DNA of 24,450 nucleotides from JACQHC01 sp035559715 (GCA_035559715.1 DATMAW010000128.1:1-24450); one strand, 5' to 3'; numbered from the stretch's first letter, positions 1 through 7,953 are shown. Program-made: numbers and translations. Notes: generated from the sequence alone by a model not told the origin.

Positions 1-2
1 CT

Positions 3-1295
3 CCCGTATTCGACGCTGCTCACCGCGCAGCGCTGGAGGGTGGCAAGCCGCTGGTCTACGTGTGCCCGCCTGCGGCGTGGCCGACCGTGCCTCTGTTCGC
101 GCGGTTCACGGGGGCCGAGGGAGGCCATCCGCGTACCGTGATCATTATCCCGGAGCCCGGCCTCGCGGGCGACCTGGCGCGGGCGCTCGGCCAGCTACCC
201 GCGCTTACACCGCTCCATCTCGCCACAGGCCTCGCCCGGACGGCAACGCTCCTGGCCGCGGCTCCGCCCACGACCTTGATCGCCACCCCGAAGGACGCGC
301 TCGACCTCGTCGCTCGATCCGCGCTCAAGCTGCGCGAGGTCGCTCGCGTCGTGGTCGGCTGGCCGGAGTGGTCCTTCCATCTCGGTGACGCCGACGCCCT
401 CGATGCGCTTCTCGCGGAGAGCGAGCGCGCGCAGCGCATTGTGCTCACGCAGGACGACGCCGCCATCGCCGACTTCCTCACGCGGCACGCGCACCGCGCG
501 CCGGTGCTGGCCGCGGCCAGGCTCCCGGAGTCCCCGGTGGGTCCCGCGCGCTACGTGACGGCCCGCCTGGACCGGCGCGCCCAGACTCTCGGGGGCGTGC
601 TCGACGCGGTGAATCCGCTGACCGCGGTCGTGTGGGATCCCTTGAACGTCACCGCGCAACTCGGGCCCCTTCTCGCCGGCGTCCATCCGATTGAGGATGG
701 GGCGACCGGCCAGCTGGCCGTGGCCCTGGACCTGCCAGATACGTCAACACTCGCGGCGCTCCGCACGGCGGCGCCGGAGGTCGTGGTCGTTCTGGGCGCC
801 GCTCAGGTTCCGTATCTGCGGAAGCTCGCCCATCCGTTGCGTCCGCTTCGAGTGACCGGCGCCGCGGACGACGCGCGGGCACGATGGCTGGACCTGCGTC
901 GCGAGCTGCGCCGGCAGGCCACGGATTCGGACCTCACGGGAGCGCTGCTGGCGCTCGAGCCGTTGTTCGACGAGTTTGATCCCGCGCTGATCGCCGCTGC
1001 CGCCGTGACGCTGCGGCACAAGCTCGACCCCGGGGACGCGACGCCGCCCGAGGTGCCGGCCTTTGTGCGCATCCGCGTGGACGGGGGCCGAAGAAACCAG
1101 CTGCGAGTCGGTGATCTCGTTGGCGTGCTGCTGAACGCGGCCGGGCTCGCCCGCGAGGAGGTCGGACGGGTGGACGTGCGCGACACGGTGTCGTTCATCG
1201 AAATCCGCGCGGCGGCCGCCGAGCGCGCGCTCGCCGGCCTCAGCGGCGCAACGGTGCGCGGGCGCAGGATCTCGGCGCGCCTGGAGCGACGCTAG
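3..1295 (+). CDS. DEAD-box-like protein with C-terminal DbpA RNA-binding domain (5' partial)
   Basis: The reading frame is open from the first complete codon, so the N-terminus lies outside the window; a GTG at 60 is internal. The last 75 or so residues look like the DbpA RNA-binding domain (an RRM-like fold; in DbpA it binds 23S rRNA hairpin 92), beginning near FVRIRVDGGRRNQLRVGDLV and ending RRISARLERR. The preceding part has the rhythm of RecA-like helicase domains (a PEPGLA stretch where PTREL is expected, then ATPKDALDL where TPGR is expected). However, VVGWPEW stands where DEAD is expected, and no HRxGRxGR motif is visible in the second half. I read it as a helicase-derived RNA-binding protein that has probably lost ATPase activity. 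The upstream part, possibly with motif I, cannot be seen. It converges on HU with 4 bp between stop codons. Confidence 0.7.
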   Translation, partial: PVFDAAHRAALEGGKPLVYVCPPAAWPTVPLFARFTGAEGGHPRTVIIIPEPGLAGDLARALGQLPALTPLHLATGLARTATLLAAAPPTTLIATPKDALDLVARSALKLREVARVVVGWPEWSFHLGDADALDALLAESERAQRIVLTQDDAAIADFLTRHAHRAPVLAAARLPESPVGPARYVTARLDRRAQTLGGVLDAVNPLTAVVWDPLNVTAQLGPLLAGVHPIEDGATGQLAVALDLPDTSTLAALRTAAPEVVVVLGAAQVPYLRKLAHPLRPLRVTGAADDARARWLDLRRELRRQATDSDLTGALLALEPLFDEFDPALIAAAAVTLRHKLDPGDATPPEVPAFVRIRVDGGRRNQLRVGDLVGVLLNAAGLAREEVGRVDVRDTVSFIEIRAAAAERALAGLSGATVRGRRISARLERR

Positions 1296-1299
1296 CCGG

Positions 1300-1596
1300 T
1301 CAGCGGCGCACGGCGCGCTCGAGCGCCACTCTCAATGCCTGCCCGGCGCGAAACGCTGGGACCAACGCCGCGGGGATCTGAATGGCCCGCCCAGTGCGCG
1401 GGTCGCGCCCGGGGCGCGCCGGCCGACGTCGCGCAACGAAACTGCCGAAGCCGGTGATCTGCACCTTCCCGCCGCGACGCAGTTCCGCCGCGATCAGCCC
1501 GTTGGCGCCGAACAACGCGGCGACGGCCTTGGCGGCCTGCGGCTTTGACAGCCCGGCGCGCTCGGCGAGCGCGCGCACCAGCTTGGCCTTGTTCAC
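1300..1596 (-). CDS. hup: HU-family nucleoid DNA-binding protein
   Basis: 98-residue HU-type protein. It begins NKAKLVRALAERAGLSK after the initiator and contains the family core VQITGFGSFVARRRPAR followed by GRDPRTG and IPAALVPAFRAG, the beta-arm and C-terminal helix of HU/IHF proteins. These dimers bend DNA and compact the nucleoid. I chose the GTG at 1596 rather than the ATG at 1662: homology starts exactly here, and a GGAG (1609-1606) lies 9 nt upstream. The 22 extra residues of the longer frame have no HU counterpart. The arm is rich in arginine rather than lysine, as is usual at high GC. It is transcribed divergently from thymidine kinase. Confidence 0.93.
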   Translation of the reverse strand: MNKAKLVRALAERAGLSKPQAAKAVAALFGANGLIAAELRRGGKVQITGFGSFVARRRPARPGRDPRTGRAIQIPAALVPAFRAGQALRVALERAVRR

Positions 1597-1650
1597 CAGA
1601 CCCGACTCCAACCTCCGAGCGTTTCGTGCGTCTGGAGCGGTGGACGTCGC

Positions 1651-1678
1651 AATATGGCCCAACGGATCGCGCTCGCAA
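1651..1678 (-). promoter_or_regulatory. Candidate promoter of hup
   Basis: On the minus strand TTGCGA (1678-1673) and CATATT (1656-1651) are separated by 16 nt, each matching the sigma70 consensus at 4 of 6 positions. The predicted start of transcription near 1644 leaves a leader of about 48 nt before the GTG start. This is pattern matching only. Confidence 0.35.
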
Positions 1679-1722
1679 GCTGCCTACCGGCAATCGGGGC
1701 GCGCGTGGCTTGCCCCGGCCCG

Positions 1723-1752
1723 GCGCAGGGCGGTAACGTCCCCGCCCTGCGC
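1723..1752. repeat. Perfect 11-bp inverted repeat upstream of tdk
   Basis: GCGCAGGGCGG (1723-1733) is the exact reverse complement of CCGCCCTGCGC (1742-1752), with an 8-nt loop, TAACGTCC. It lies 41 bp before the tdk start in the divergent hup-tdk gap. There is no T-tract on either strand, so it does not look like an ordinary intrinsic terminator. A weak plus-strand promoter, TTGCCC (1710-1715) 18 nt from TAACGT (1734-1739), would place its -10 inside the loop, so an operator or leader hairpin is possible. Confidence 0.6.
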
Positions 1753-1793
1753 GACACGACGACGCACGTCACTCACCGAGGTCCGGCGCTCAC

Positions 1794-2396
1794 ATGTACC
1801 GCACCGCCCACGCAGGATGGATCGAGGTTATCAGCGGCGTGATGTTCAGCGGCAAGAGCGAGGAGCTCATCCGCCGCGTGCGACGCGCCGTGATCGCCCG
1901 CCGCCGGGTCCAGGTGTTCAAATCGCATCTCGATGATCGCTACGGCGTGTATGCCGTCAGCACGCACGACGGCATCACGGTGGATGCCGAGCCCGTGAGT
2001 ACGTCGCTGGACATCGCGCGATTGGCCCGGCCGGACGTGAGCGTGGTCGCGATCGACGAGGCCCAGTTCCTGGATGACGGCATCGTGGACGTTGCGACGA
2101 ACCTCGCCGGACGGGGCATGCGCGTGATCCTGGCCGGCACCGACACGGACTTCCGCGGTGAGCCGTTCGGCCCCATGCCTCAGCTCCTGGCCGTCGCCGA
2201 GCTGGTGGACAAGCTGCACGCGATCTGCGTCGTGTGCGGCGAGCCGGCGTGCCGCAACCAACGGCTGTTGGACGGGAAGCCGGCGCCGTACGACTCGCCG
2301 ACCATCATGGTGGGCGGTCGCGAGGCGTACGAGGCACGCTGCCGCCGGTGCCATGAAGTCCCGCGCCCGAACGCCGACCAGACCTCCCTATTGTGA
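1794..2396 (+). CDS. tdk: Thymidine kinase (type II)
   Basis: 200 aa, the usual length for the bacterial/cellular type II family. It phosphorylates thymidine to dTMP with ATP in the salvage pathway. Visible features are the P-loop GVMFSGKS (residues 15-22), the Walker B/catalytic segment DEAQF (88-92, with Glu89 the expected general base), and a structural zinc site from CVVC (145-148) plus CRRC (183-186). The region between the cysteine pairs (DSPTIMVGGREAYEARC) is the substrate lasso. The ATG at 1794 places the P-loop at the normal distance from the N-terminus. The CoaE fusion gene starts 16 nt after the stop, probably in the same transcript. Confidence 0.95.
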   Translation: MYRTAHAGWIEVISGVMFSGKSEELIRRVRRAVIARRRVQVFKSHLDDRYGVYAVSTHDGITVDAEPVSTSLDIARLARPDVSVVAIDEAQFLDDGIVDVATNLAGRGMRVILAGTDTDFRGEPFGPMPQLLAVAELVDKLHAICVVCGEPACRNQRLLDGKPAPYDSPTIMVGGREAYEARCRRCHEVPRPNADQTSLL

Positions 2397-2412
2397 GACG
2401 CCCGTCTCTTCC

Positions 2413-3585
2413 ATGCTCAACGTCGGGCTGACCGGCAATGTCGCAGCCGGCAAGTCATTGGTCGCCGGCTGGTTCGCGGATTGGGGGGCGACGGTCGTTG
2501 ACGCGGATCAACTCGTGCGCGACGTCCAGCGACCCGGATCGCCGGTTCTCGCAGCGATCGGCGAACGGCTCGGGCACCAATTCATCACGCCGGCAGGCGA
2601 ACTCGATCGCGCGGCGCTCCGCCGCCACATCCTGTCCCACGAGGATGCCCGCGCCGCGCTCAACGCGATCGTTCACCCGGCGGTCCGCGCGGCACGGGAC
2701 CGGATCGCGCGCGCCGCCGCCGCCCGCGGCGATTGCATGCTGGTGAACGATATCCCGCTCCTGTTCGAAACCCTGGACCCTGCCGCATTCGATGTCCTGA
2801 TCCTGGTGGACGCCGACGAGACCATCCGGCGACGGCGCCTGGTGGAACAGCGCGGCATTCCTCCCGAGGAGGCCGACGCGCTGCTCCGGACCCAATTGCC
2901 GGCGGCCGCGAAACGGGACCGCAGCGACGTGGTGCTGGAGAACAACGGAACGCCCGATGACCTGCGCCGCGCCGCCTGGGACGTGTGGGTGACGCTGCGC
3001 TCGCGTGCCGCGCGTGACCTGGCGGGGCCGGATGCCGCGCGACGCCGGGTTGTGGCGCTGATCTGCCATGCCGGCGACGAGTCGTTTTTGATCGGCGGAA
3101 CGCTTGCCCGCCTCGCCGACGCGGGCACCGAGACGGCCGTGTGGCTCGTCGAGGGGGCGGAGCCCGGGCGTGAGATGGAGCCGCTCTCACAGGCCGCGGC
3201 GGCCCTGGCGGTGCGTACCGTGCGACGGCTCGTCGCCCCGCCTCAGGCGATCGCCGCCGCATTGGAGGATTCGCTCCGGCAGGTTCACCCCGATGCCGTG
3301 GTGACCATCGAGAGTGTGGACGCCACGGACGATCACCAGCCCCTCAACGCGGCCGCACGCTCCATCGCCACCAGACTCGACATTCCGGTGTGGAGTAACC
3401 TCCCGGGCCAGGCGACCGGTGCGGTGGCAGCCCTCGACGTGCGCCCGTGGCTCGACGTGAAGCGCCAGGCGATCGCCGCCTACCGTGCGCCTCCGTGCGC
3501 GCGCGCCGCGGCCGGAGCCGCGGACCGCGAGTACTTCCGCGACTCCGCGCAGCCGACGCTCCGCACCGATCTTTTCGGCGCTTGA
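2413..3585 (+). CDS. coaE: Dephospho-CoA kinase fused to a PIG-L/LmbE-like domain
   Basis: 390 aa, about twice the length of a normal CoaE. Residues 1-200 are dephospho-CoA kinase, the last step of CoA synthesis: P-loop GNVAAGKS (8-15), DADQLVRDV, and VNDIPLLFE where the family has the V-x-x-PLL-E motif. Residues 211-390 resemble the PIG-L/LmbE zinc deacetylase family: VVALICHAGDESFLIGGTLA corresponds to the HPDDE motif region, TDDH (305-308) to the HxxH motif, and the segment ending KRQAIAAYRAP to the family's C-terminal helix. His219, Asp222 and His308 retain the expected zinc ligands. Gly221 replaces the expected catalytic aspartate and Thr305 the first histidine. No frameshift or internal stop separates the halves. 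ATG 2413 starts directly before the P-loop strand; there is no clear Shine-Dalgarno sequence, so translation may depend on tdk. Confidence 0.88.
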   Translation: MLNVGLTGNVAAGKSLVAGWFADWGATVVDADQLVRDVQRPGSPVLAAIGERLGHQFITPAGELDRAALRRHILSHEDARAALNAIVHPAVRAARDRIARAAAARGDCMLVNDIPLLFETLDPAAFDVLILVDADETIRRRRLVEQRGIPPEEADALLRTQLPAAAKRDRSDVVLENNGTPDDLRRAAWDVWVTLRSRAARDLAGPDAARRRVVALICHAGDESFLIGGTLARLADAGTETAVWLVEGAEPGREMEPLSQAAAALAVRTVRRLVAPPQAIAAALEDSLRQVHPDAVVTIESVDATDDHQPLNAAARSIATRLDIPVWSNLPGQATGAVAALDVRPWLDVKRQAIAAYRAPPCARAAAGAADREYFRDSAQPTLRTDLFGA

Positions 3586-3610
3586 CACCCTCCGGAGGCG
3601 CACGTAAAGT
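3582..3610 (+). promoter_or_regulatory. sigma70-type promoter for gcvH
   Basis: A perfect TTGACA (3582-3587) lies 17 nt from TAAAGT (3605-3610, 4 of 6 matches). The -35 hexamer overlaps the coaE stop codon. Expected transcription start is near 3617, a short leader before the gcvH ATG at 3656. This is the best promoter match I found in the window. Confidence 0.75.
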
Positions 3611-3655
3611 CCGTCCGGCAAATCGGGACTGATGAACGTTCGGCCAACCACCCAC

Positions 3656-4045
3656 ATGTCCAACATCCCCGACGATCTCCGCTACACCGAAGAACACGAG
3701 TACGTGAAATCCACGGACGAGCCCTCCGTCGTTCAGATCGGCATCACCGATTACGCGCAGGGCGAGCTGGGAGACGTGGTGTACGTGGACCTGCCGAAGG
3801 TGGGTACGAAGTTCACGCGGATGGACGTGTTCGGAACGATTGAAGCCGTCAAGGCCGTGTCGGAGCTGTTCTGTCCGCTGTCGGGAGAGGTTGTGGAGGT
3901 GAACGAGGCGCTGGAGGGAAATCCGGGTCTCGTCAATCAGGACCCCTATGGCGAGGGCTGGATGATCAAGCTGCGGTATCGCAGCGCCGCCGAGCTGGAT
4001 CAGCTCCTTGCGGCCTCCGACTACGCGCAGCATATCGGCGCCTGA
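3656..4045 (+). CDS. gcvH: Glycine cleavage system H protein
   Basis: 129 aa, standard GcvH length. The protein carries the aminomethyl group on lipoyl-lysine between the P, T and L proteins of the glycine cleavage system. The biotinyl/lipoyl fold is clear, with the modification site in TIEAVKAVSE (Lys66) and the conserved N-terminal YTEEHEYVK. I chose ATG 3656 because family members start with the SNIPDDLRYTEEHE type of sequence; an in-frame ATG at 3632 adds eight residues and would sit only about 15 nt after the predicted transcription start. In many bacteria GcvH is also the first octanoylated acceptor in lipoate assembly, which suits the lipM gene nearby. gcvT is not in the window. Confidence 0.95.
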   Translation: MSNIPDDLRYTEEHEYVKSTDEPSVVQIGITDYAQGELGDVVYVDLPKVGTKFTRMDVFGTIEAVKAVSELFCPLSGEVVEVNEALEGNPGLVNQDPYGEGWMIKLRYRSAAELDQLLAASDYAQHIGA

Positions 4046-4084
4046 CCGCGCGCCGCGGTCCAGCGCACCGCGGAACACCCACCC

Positions 4085-4111
4085 GCGCCCTGGGATGTAC
4101 GTTCAGGGCGC
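4085..4111 (+). terminator. Intergenic hairpin between gcvH and gcvP
   Basis: GCGCCCTG (4085-4092) pairs perfectly with CAGGGCGC (4104-4111) across an 11-nt loop, followed directly by TTT and then GC. It resembles a weak intrinsic terminator or a processing hairpin. As it sits inside a presumed gcvH-gcvP transcript it could lower gcvP expression relative to gcvH. The T-run is short, so termination is uncertain. Confidence 0.45.
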
Positions 4112-4135
4112 TTTGCACACCGGAACCAGACATTC

Positions 4136-7036
4136 ATGAACACCGCATCCGTAACGCCTGAAACTCGTTCCCGCCCCGGTATCCCCGCGCATCCCGATCA
4201 GTTCCCGGCGCGGCACATCGGCCCGCGCGCGGACCAGCTGGGGGCCATGCTGGACGTGTGCGGATACAAGACGCTCGATGCCCTGATCGACGATCTCGTG
4301 CCATCGGACATCCGCCTCGACCGGCCACTGGCCTTGCCCGCCGCTCGCAGCGAGCCGGAGGCGCTCGCCGCGCTGCGCCGGATGGCGTCAAAGAACCAGG
4401 TGTTCCGGTCGTACATCGGGATGGGATACGCCGACACGGTCACGCCGGCGGTCATCCTGCGGAACGTGCTGGAGAACCCCGGATGGTACACGGCCTACAC
4501 CCCCTACCAAGCCGAGATCGCGCAGGGACGGCTCGAAGCGCTGCTCAATTTCCAAACCATGGTGTCGGATCTGACGGGGCTCGAAATCGCCGGCGCTTCG
4601 CTGCTGGACGAGGGCACGGCGGCGGCGGAGGCCATGGCGATGACCGTGGCCGTGGCCCCGGCCGCAGACCGACCCACCTACCTGGTGGACGAGGCGTGTC
4701 ATCCACCGACCATCGCCGTGGTGCGGACGCGCGCCGAAGCGAGAGGTGTGGAGGTGGTCGTCGGGAATCCCGCCGGGTTCACGTTCGGACCGGGCGTGAT
4801 CGGGGCCCTGGTGCAGTACCCGGCCACGGATGGTGCAATTCGCGATTTCCGCGCGCTGTGTGAGGCCGCCCACGCCTCGGGCGCCCTGGTGACGGCGGCC
4901 ACCGATTTGCTCGCGCTGGCGCTGCTCACGCCTCCCGGTGAATGGGGCGCCGACATCGCCGTCGGCAACTCGCAACGCTTCGGCGTTCCGCTCGGATACG
5001 GCGGGCCACACGCCGCGTTCTTCGCCACGCGTGAGGCACACAAGCGACACCTGCCCGGCAGGATCATAGGCGTGTCCAGAGACAGCGCGGGTCGCCCGGC
5101 GCTGCGCATGGCGCTGCAGACGCGCGAGCAGCACATCAGGCGAGAGAAAGCCACGAGCAACATCTGCACGGCGCAAGTGCTGCTCGCGGTCACGGCCAGC
5201 TGCTACGCCGTATACCACGGACCGCGGCGCCTCACTGCCATTGCCGAACGTGTTCACCGCCTCACCGCATCGCTGGCTGAGGGACTGCGGCGGCTGGGGT
5301 ACCGCGTGGTCCACCCGGAGTTCTTCGACACGCTGTGCGTGGAGAGTCAGCCCGACACCGCGCGACAGGTACACGAAGCGGCACGGTCCCGCCGCATCAA
5401 TCTGCGGCCGATCAGCGACCGCCACATCGGGATCACGCTGGATGAGACCACCGAGCCGGCAGATCTTCGTGATCTTCTCGAGGCGTTCGCCCTGGGCCGG
5501 CCGGCGCCCGCCGTATCCGACCTCACAGGGGTCCCGCGTGCCATTCCGCCGGCGGCGGCGCGAACCAGCGCGTTTCTTACGCACCCGGTCTTCAATACCT
5601 ATCACTCCGAGACGGAGATGCTGCGGTATCTCAAGCGACTCGAGGACCGCGATCTCTCGCTCACCTCGGCCATGATCCCCCTGGGATCGTGCACGATGAA
5701 GCTGAACGCGACGGCTGAGATGGAGGCGATCACTTGGCCCGAGTTCGGCCGGCTCCACCCGTTTGCGCCACCTGAGCAGGCGGCGGGCTACCGCGAGCTG
5801 TTCGCGGAGCTCGAGCGCTGGCTTGCGGAGATCACCGGCTTCGCCCGCGTATCCCTGCAACCGAATGCGGGCTCACAGGGCGAGTTCACCGGCCTGCTTG
5901 TGATCCGCGCCTACCACCGCTCGCGCGGACAACACCGACGCACCACCTGCCTGATTCCGCAATCGGCGCACGGCACCAACCCGGCCAGCGCCGTGATGGC
6001 CGGGATGCGGGTGGTCGTGGTCAAGACCGATGCTCAAGGGAACGTGGATCTGGCAGACCTCAAGACCAAGGCGAAGGAGCACAGCTCGACCCTCGCCGCG
6101 CTGATGATCACCTATCCCTCGACGCACGGTGTCTTCGAGGCCGGCATCCGGGAGATCTGCCGGATCGTACACGAGAACGGCGGTCAGGTGTACATGGACG
6201 GCGCCAACATGAACGCGCAGGTGGGATTATGCCGGCCGGGCGACATCGGCGCTGACGTGTGCCACCTCAATCTGCACAAGACATTCTGCATTCCACACGG
6301 CGGCGGCGGGCCCGGCATGGGCCCCATCGCGGTGGCGCCGCACCTCGCTCCGTTCCTGCCGGATCACCCGGTGATCTCCCTGGGCGTGGAACGTCCGTGC
6401 GGCACCGTCTCGTCGGCTCCGTGGGGCAGCCCTTCGATCCTCCCGATCTCGTGGGCGTACATCGCCATGATGGGCCCGGACGGACTAACGGACGCGACGA
6501 AGTGCGCGATCCTCAACGCGAACTACATCGCCCGGCGGCTCGCCGGCTACTACGAGCTGGTTTACAGCGGGAAGAACGGCCTCATTGCGCACGAGTGCAT
6601 CATTGACACGCGCCCGTTCAAGGCCTCCGCCGGCATCGATGTGGAAGACATCGCCAAGCGACTGATCGACTACGGGTTTCACCCGCCCACGATTTCGTTC
6701 CCCGTGCCCGGCACCATGATGGTCGAGCCCACCGAAAGCGAGCCGCTGTCCGAGCTGGACCGGTTCTGTGACGCCATGATCGCGATTCGCGAGGAGATTC
6801 GGGCCATCGAAGACGGGCGTGCCGATCGTGCCGACAACGTGCTGAAGAACGCGCCCCACACGCTGCGGGCGCTGCTGGCCGACGAGTGGACGCATCCGTA
6901 CTCCCGCGAGCAGGCCGGGTTTCCCACGCCCGAGACCCGCCAGCACAAGGTGTGGCCCGCGGTGGGCCGCGTGGACGCGGCCTACGGCGACCGAAACCTC
7001 GTGTGCGTGCGCCCGCCCGTGGAGGCATATGCCTGA
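4136..7036 (+). CDS. gcvP: Glycine dehydrogenase (decarboxylating), P protein
   Basis: 966 aa, a full-length single-chain P protein rather than the split GcvPA/GcvPB form. It decarboxylates glycine with PLP and transfers the aminomethyl group to lipoyl-GcvH. The N-terminal half contains RHIGPRADQLGAMLD and the YIGMGY, YTPYQAEIAQGRLEAL and LLDEGTAAAEAM segments. The C-terminal half contains MIPLGSCTMKLNA, QPNAGSQGEF, SAHGTNPASA and the PLP-lysine site HLNLHKTFCIPHGGGGPG (Lys715). Start ATG 4136 gives the usual short leader before RHIG. It lies 90 nt after gcvH, with the hairpin between them. The lipoate gene starts 12 nt downstream, suggesting translational coupling. Confidence 0.97.
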   Translation: MNTASVTPETRSRPGIPAHPDQFPARHIGPRADQLGAMLDVCGYKTLDALIDDLVPSDIRLDRPLALPAARSEPEALAALRRMASKNQVFRSYIGMGYADTVTPAVILRNVLENPGWYTAYTPYQAEIAQGRLEALLNFQTMVSDLTGLEIAGASLLDEGTAAAEAMAMTVAVAPAADRPTYLVDEACHPPTIAVVRTRAEARGVEVVVGNPAGFTFGPGVIGALVQYPATDGAIRDFRALCEAAHASGALVTAATDLLALALLTPPGEWGADIAVGNSQRFGVPLGYGGPHAAFFATREAHKRHLPGRIIGVSRDSAGRPALRMALQTREQHIRREKATSNICTAQVLLAVTASCYAVYHGPRRLTAIAERVHRLTASLAEGLRRLGYRVVHPEFFDTLCVESQPDTARQVHEAARSRRINLRPISDRHIGITLDETTEPADLRDLLEAFALGRPAPAVSDLTGVPRAIPPAAARTSAFLTHPVFNTYHSETEMLRYLKRLEDRDLSLTSAMIPLGSCTMKLNATAEMEAITWPEFGRLHPFAPPEQAAGYRELFAELERWLAEITGFARVSLQPNAGSQGEFTGLLVIRAYHRSRGQHRRTTCLIPQSAHGTNPASAVMAGMRVVVVKTDAQGNVDLADLKTKAKEHSSTLAALMITYPSTHGVFEAGIREICRIVHENGGQVYMDGANMNAQVGLCRPGDIGADVCHLNLHKTFCIPHGGGGPGMGPIAVAPHLAPFLPDHPVISLGVERPCGTVSSAPWGSPSILPISWAYIAMMGPDGLTDATKCAILNANYIARRLAGYYELVYSGKNGLIAHECIIDTRPFKASAGIDVEDIAKRLIDYGFHPPTISFPVPGTMMVEPTESEPLSELDRFCDAMIAIREEIRAIEDGRADRADNVLKNAPHTLRALLADEWTHPYSREQAGFPTPETRQHKVWPAVGRVDAAYGDRNLVCVRPPVEAYA

Positions 7037-7048
7037 GGCGAGGGCGCC

Positions 7049-7897
7049 ATGGGGGGCGTAGGGAGCAAGGACGGCGCGCGCGCCGGCCTCGCCGCGACCT
7101 CACCGCGTGCGGCCGCCAGTCGCACGACCCCCGACGCGATGCCGCGCCTTCGGTGGACGCTCATCGTCGAGGCGGCCGGTCGAAGTGGCGCCGACAACAT
7201 GGCGTTCGATCACTGGCTGCTGGAGCACGCCGACCGGGAGGGCGCGGGGCACGCCTGGCTCCGGCTGTACCGATGGAATCCGCCCTCCCTGTCGTTCGGC
7301 CGCAACGAACCCGCCCTCGCGCGATACGACCGGGACCTGATCGAGCGGCTCGGCATCGCTGTCGTTCGACGACCCACCGGCGGGCGTGCCGTCTGGCACG
7401 AGCACGAGCTGACCTACGCCGTGGTCGCGCCCGTGGCCGCGTTCGGATCCCTGCGACGCAGTTATCTGGCGATACACCGGCGGCTGGCCGACGCGCTCCG
7501 CCGACTGGGAGTCGCAGCCTCGCTGGCGCCGTTTGCCGGCCGCACGCCCGGGCCCGGGGGGGGGGCCTGTTTCGCCCACCCGGTGGGCGGTGAGGTGCTG
7601 GTGGACGGGCTGAAAGTCGTGGGGTCGGCACAGGTTCGGCTCGGCAGCGTATTCCTGCAGCACGGGTCCATCCTGCTCGGCGGCTCACAGGACATCGTCC
7701 GTCAGGTCTCGCGCGCCCCGGCGGGCCCGATCGCCGCCACCACACTGCAGCAAGCCCTGGGACGTTCCGTGGACTTCGACGAGGTCGCCACCGCGATCGC
7801 GATGGCGTGGTCGGGCGACGGCGTGGTGATTCGGACGGCCGAGCCGCCAGCCCGTCGCTCGCGATACCACGATCCGCAGTGGACCTGGCGCCGATAG
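7049..7897 (+). CDS. lipM: LipM-type octanoyltransferase (lipoate-protein ligase fold)
   Basis: Member of the LplA/LipM cofactor-transferase fold. VRRPTGGRAVWHEHELTYAVV is the binding-site segment, and GLKVVGSAQVR (Lys189) is followed by LQHGSILL. A cysteine in GGACF (Cys174, or Cys144 from the shorter start) is where Bacillus LipM has its catalytic cysteine; LplA ligases lack it. I therefore infer octanoyl-ACP to GcvH transfer rather than ATP-dependent lipoate ligation. Two starts are possible. ATG 7049 has GAGG/GAGGG motifs just upstream but adds 30 Ala/Arg-rich residues; ATG 7139 matches where homology begins but lacks a visible ribosome-binding site. A run of ten G (7556-7565) lies two codons before the catalytic cysteine. 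Position directly after gcvH-gcvP fits the role. Confidence 0.85.
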   Translation: MGGVGSKDGARAGLAATSPRAAASRTTPDAMPRLRWTLIVEAAGRSGADNMAFDHWLLEHADREGAGHAWLRLYRWNPPSLSFGRNEPALARYDRDLIERLGIAVVRRPTGGRAVWHEHELTYAVVAPVAAFGSLRRSYLAIHRRLADALRRLGVAASLAPFAGRTPGPGGGACFAHPVGGEVLVDGLKVVGSAQVRLGSVFLQHGSILLGGSQDIVRQVSRAPAGPIAATTLQQALGRSVDFDEVATAIAMAWSGDGVVIRTAEPPARRSRYHDPQWTWRR

Positions 7898-7953
7898 GGC
7901 GAATTCCCCATAATCGTGCGCGCGCAAGCACCCACCAGCCGGCGGCAGCGCCC

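Noticed and set aside
3586..3655. Possible glycine riboswitch before gcvH
   Set aside because: The strong promoter leaves less than 40 nt of leader, too short for a glycine aptamer, and none of its conserved core is visible.
4388..5860. Long antisense open frame (490 codons) opposite gcvP
   Set aside because: High-GC codon bias keeps opposite frames open; gcvP is certain here and the antisense protein shows no recognisable domain.
7909..7914. CATAAT as promoter of the ABC operon
   Set aside because: No acceptable -35 hexamer 15-19 nt upstream; kept only as a remark under the gene.
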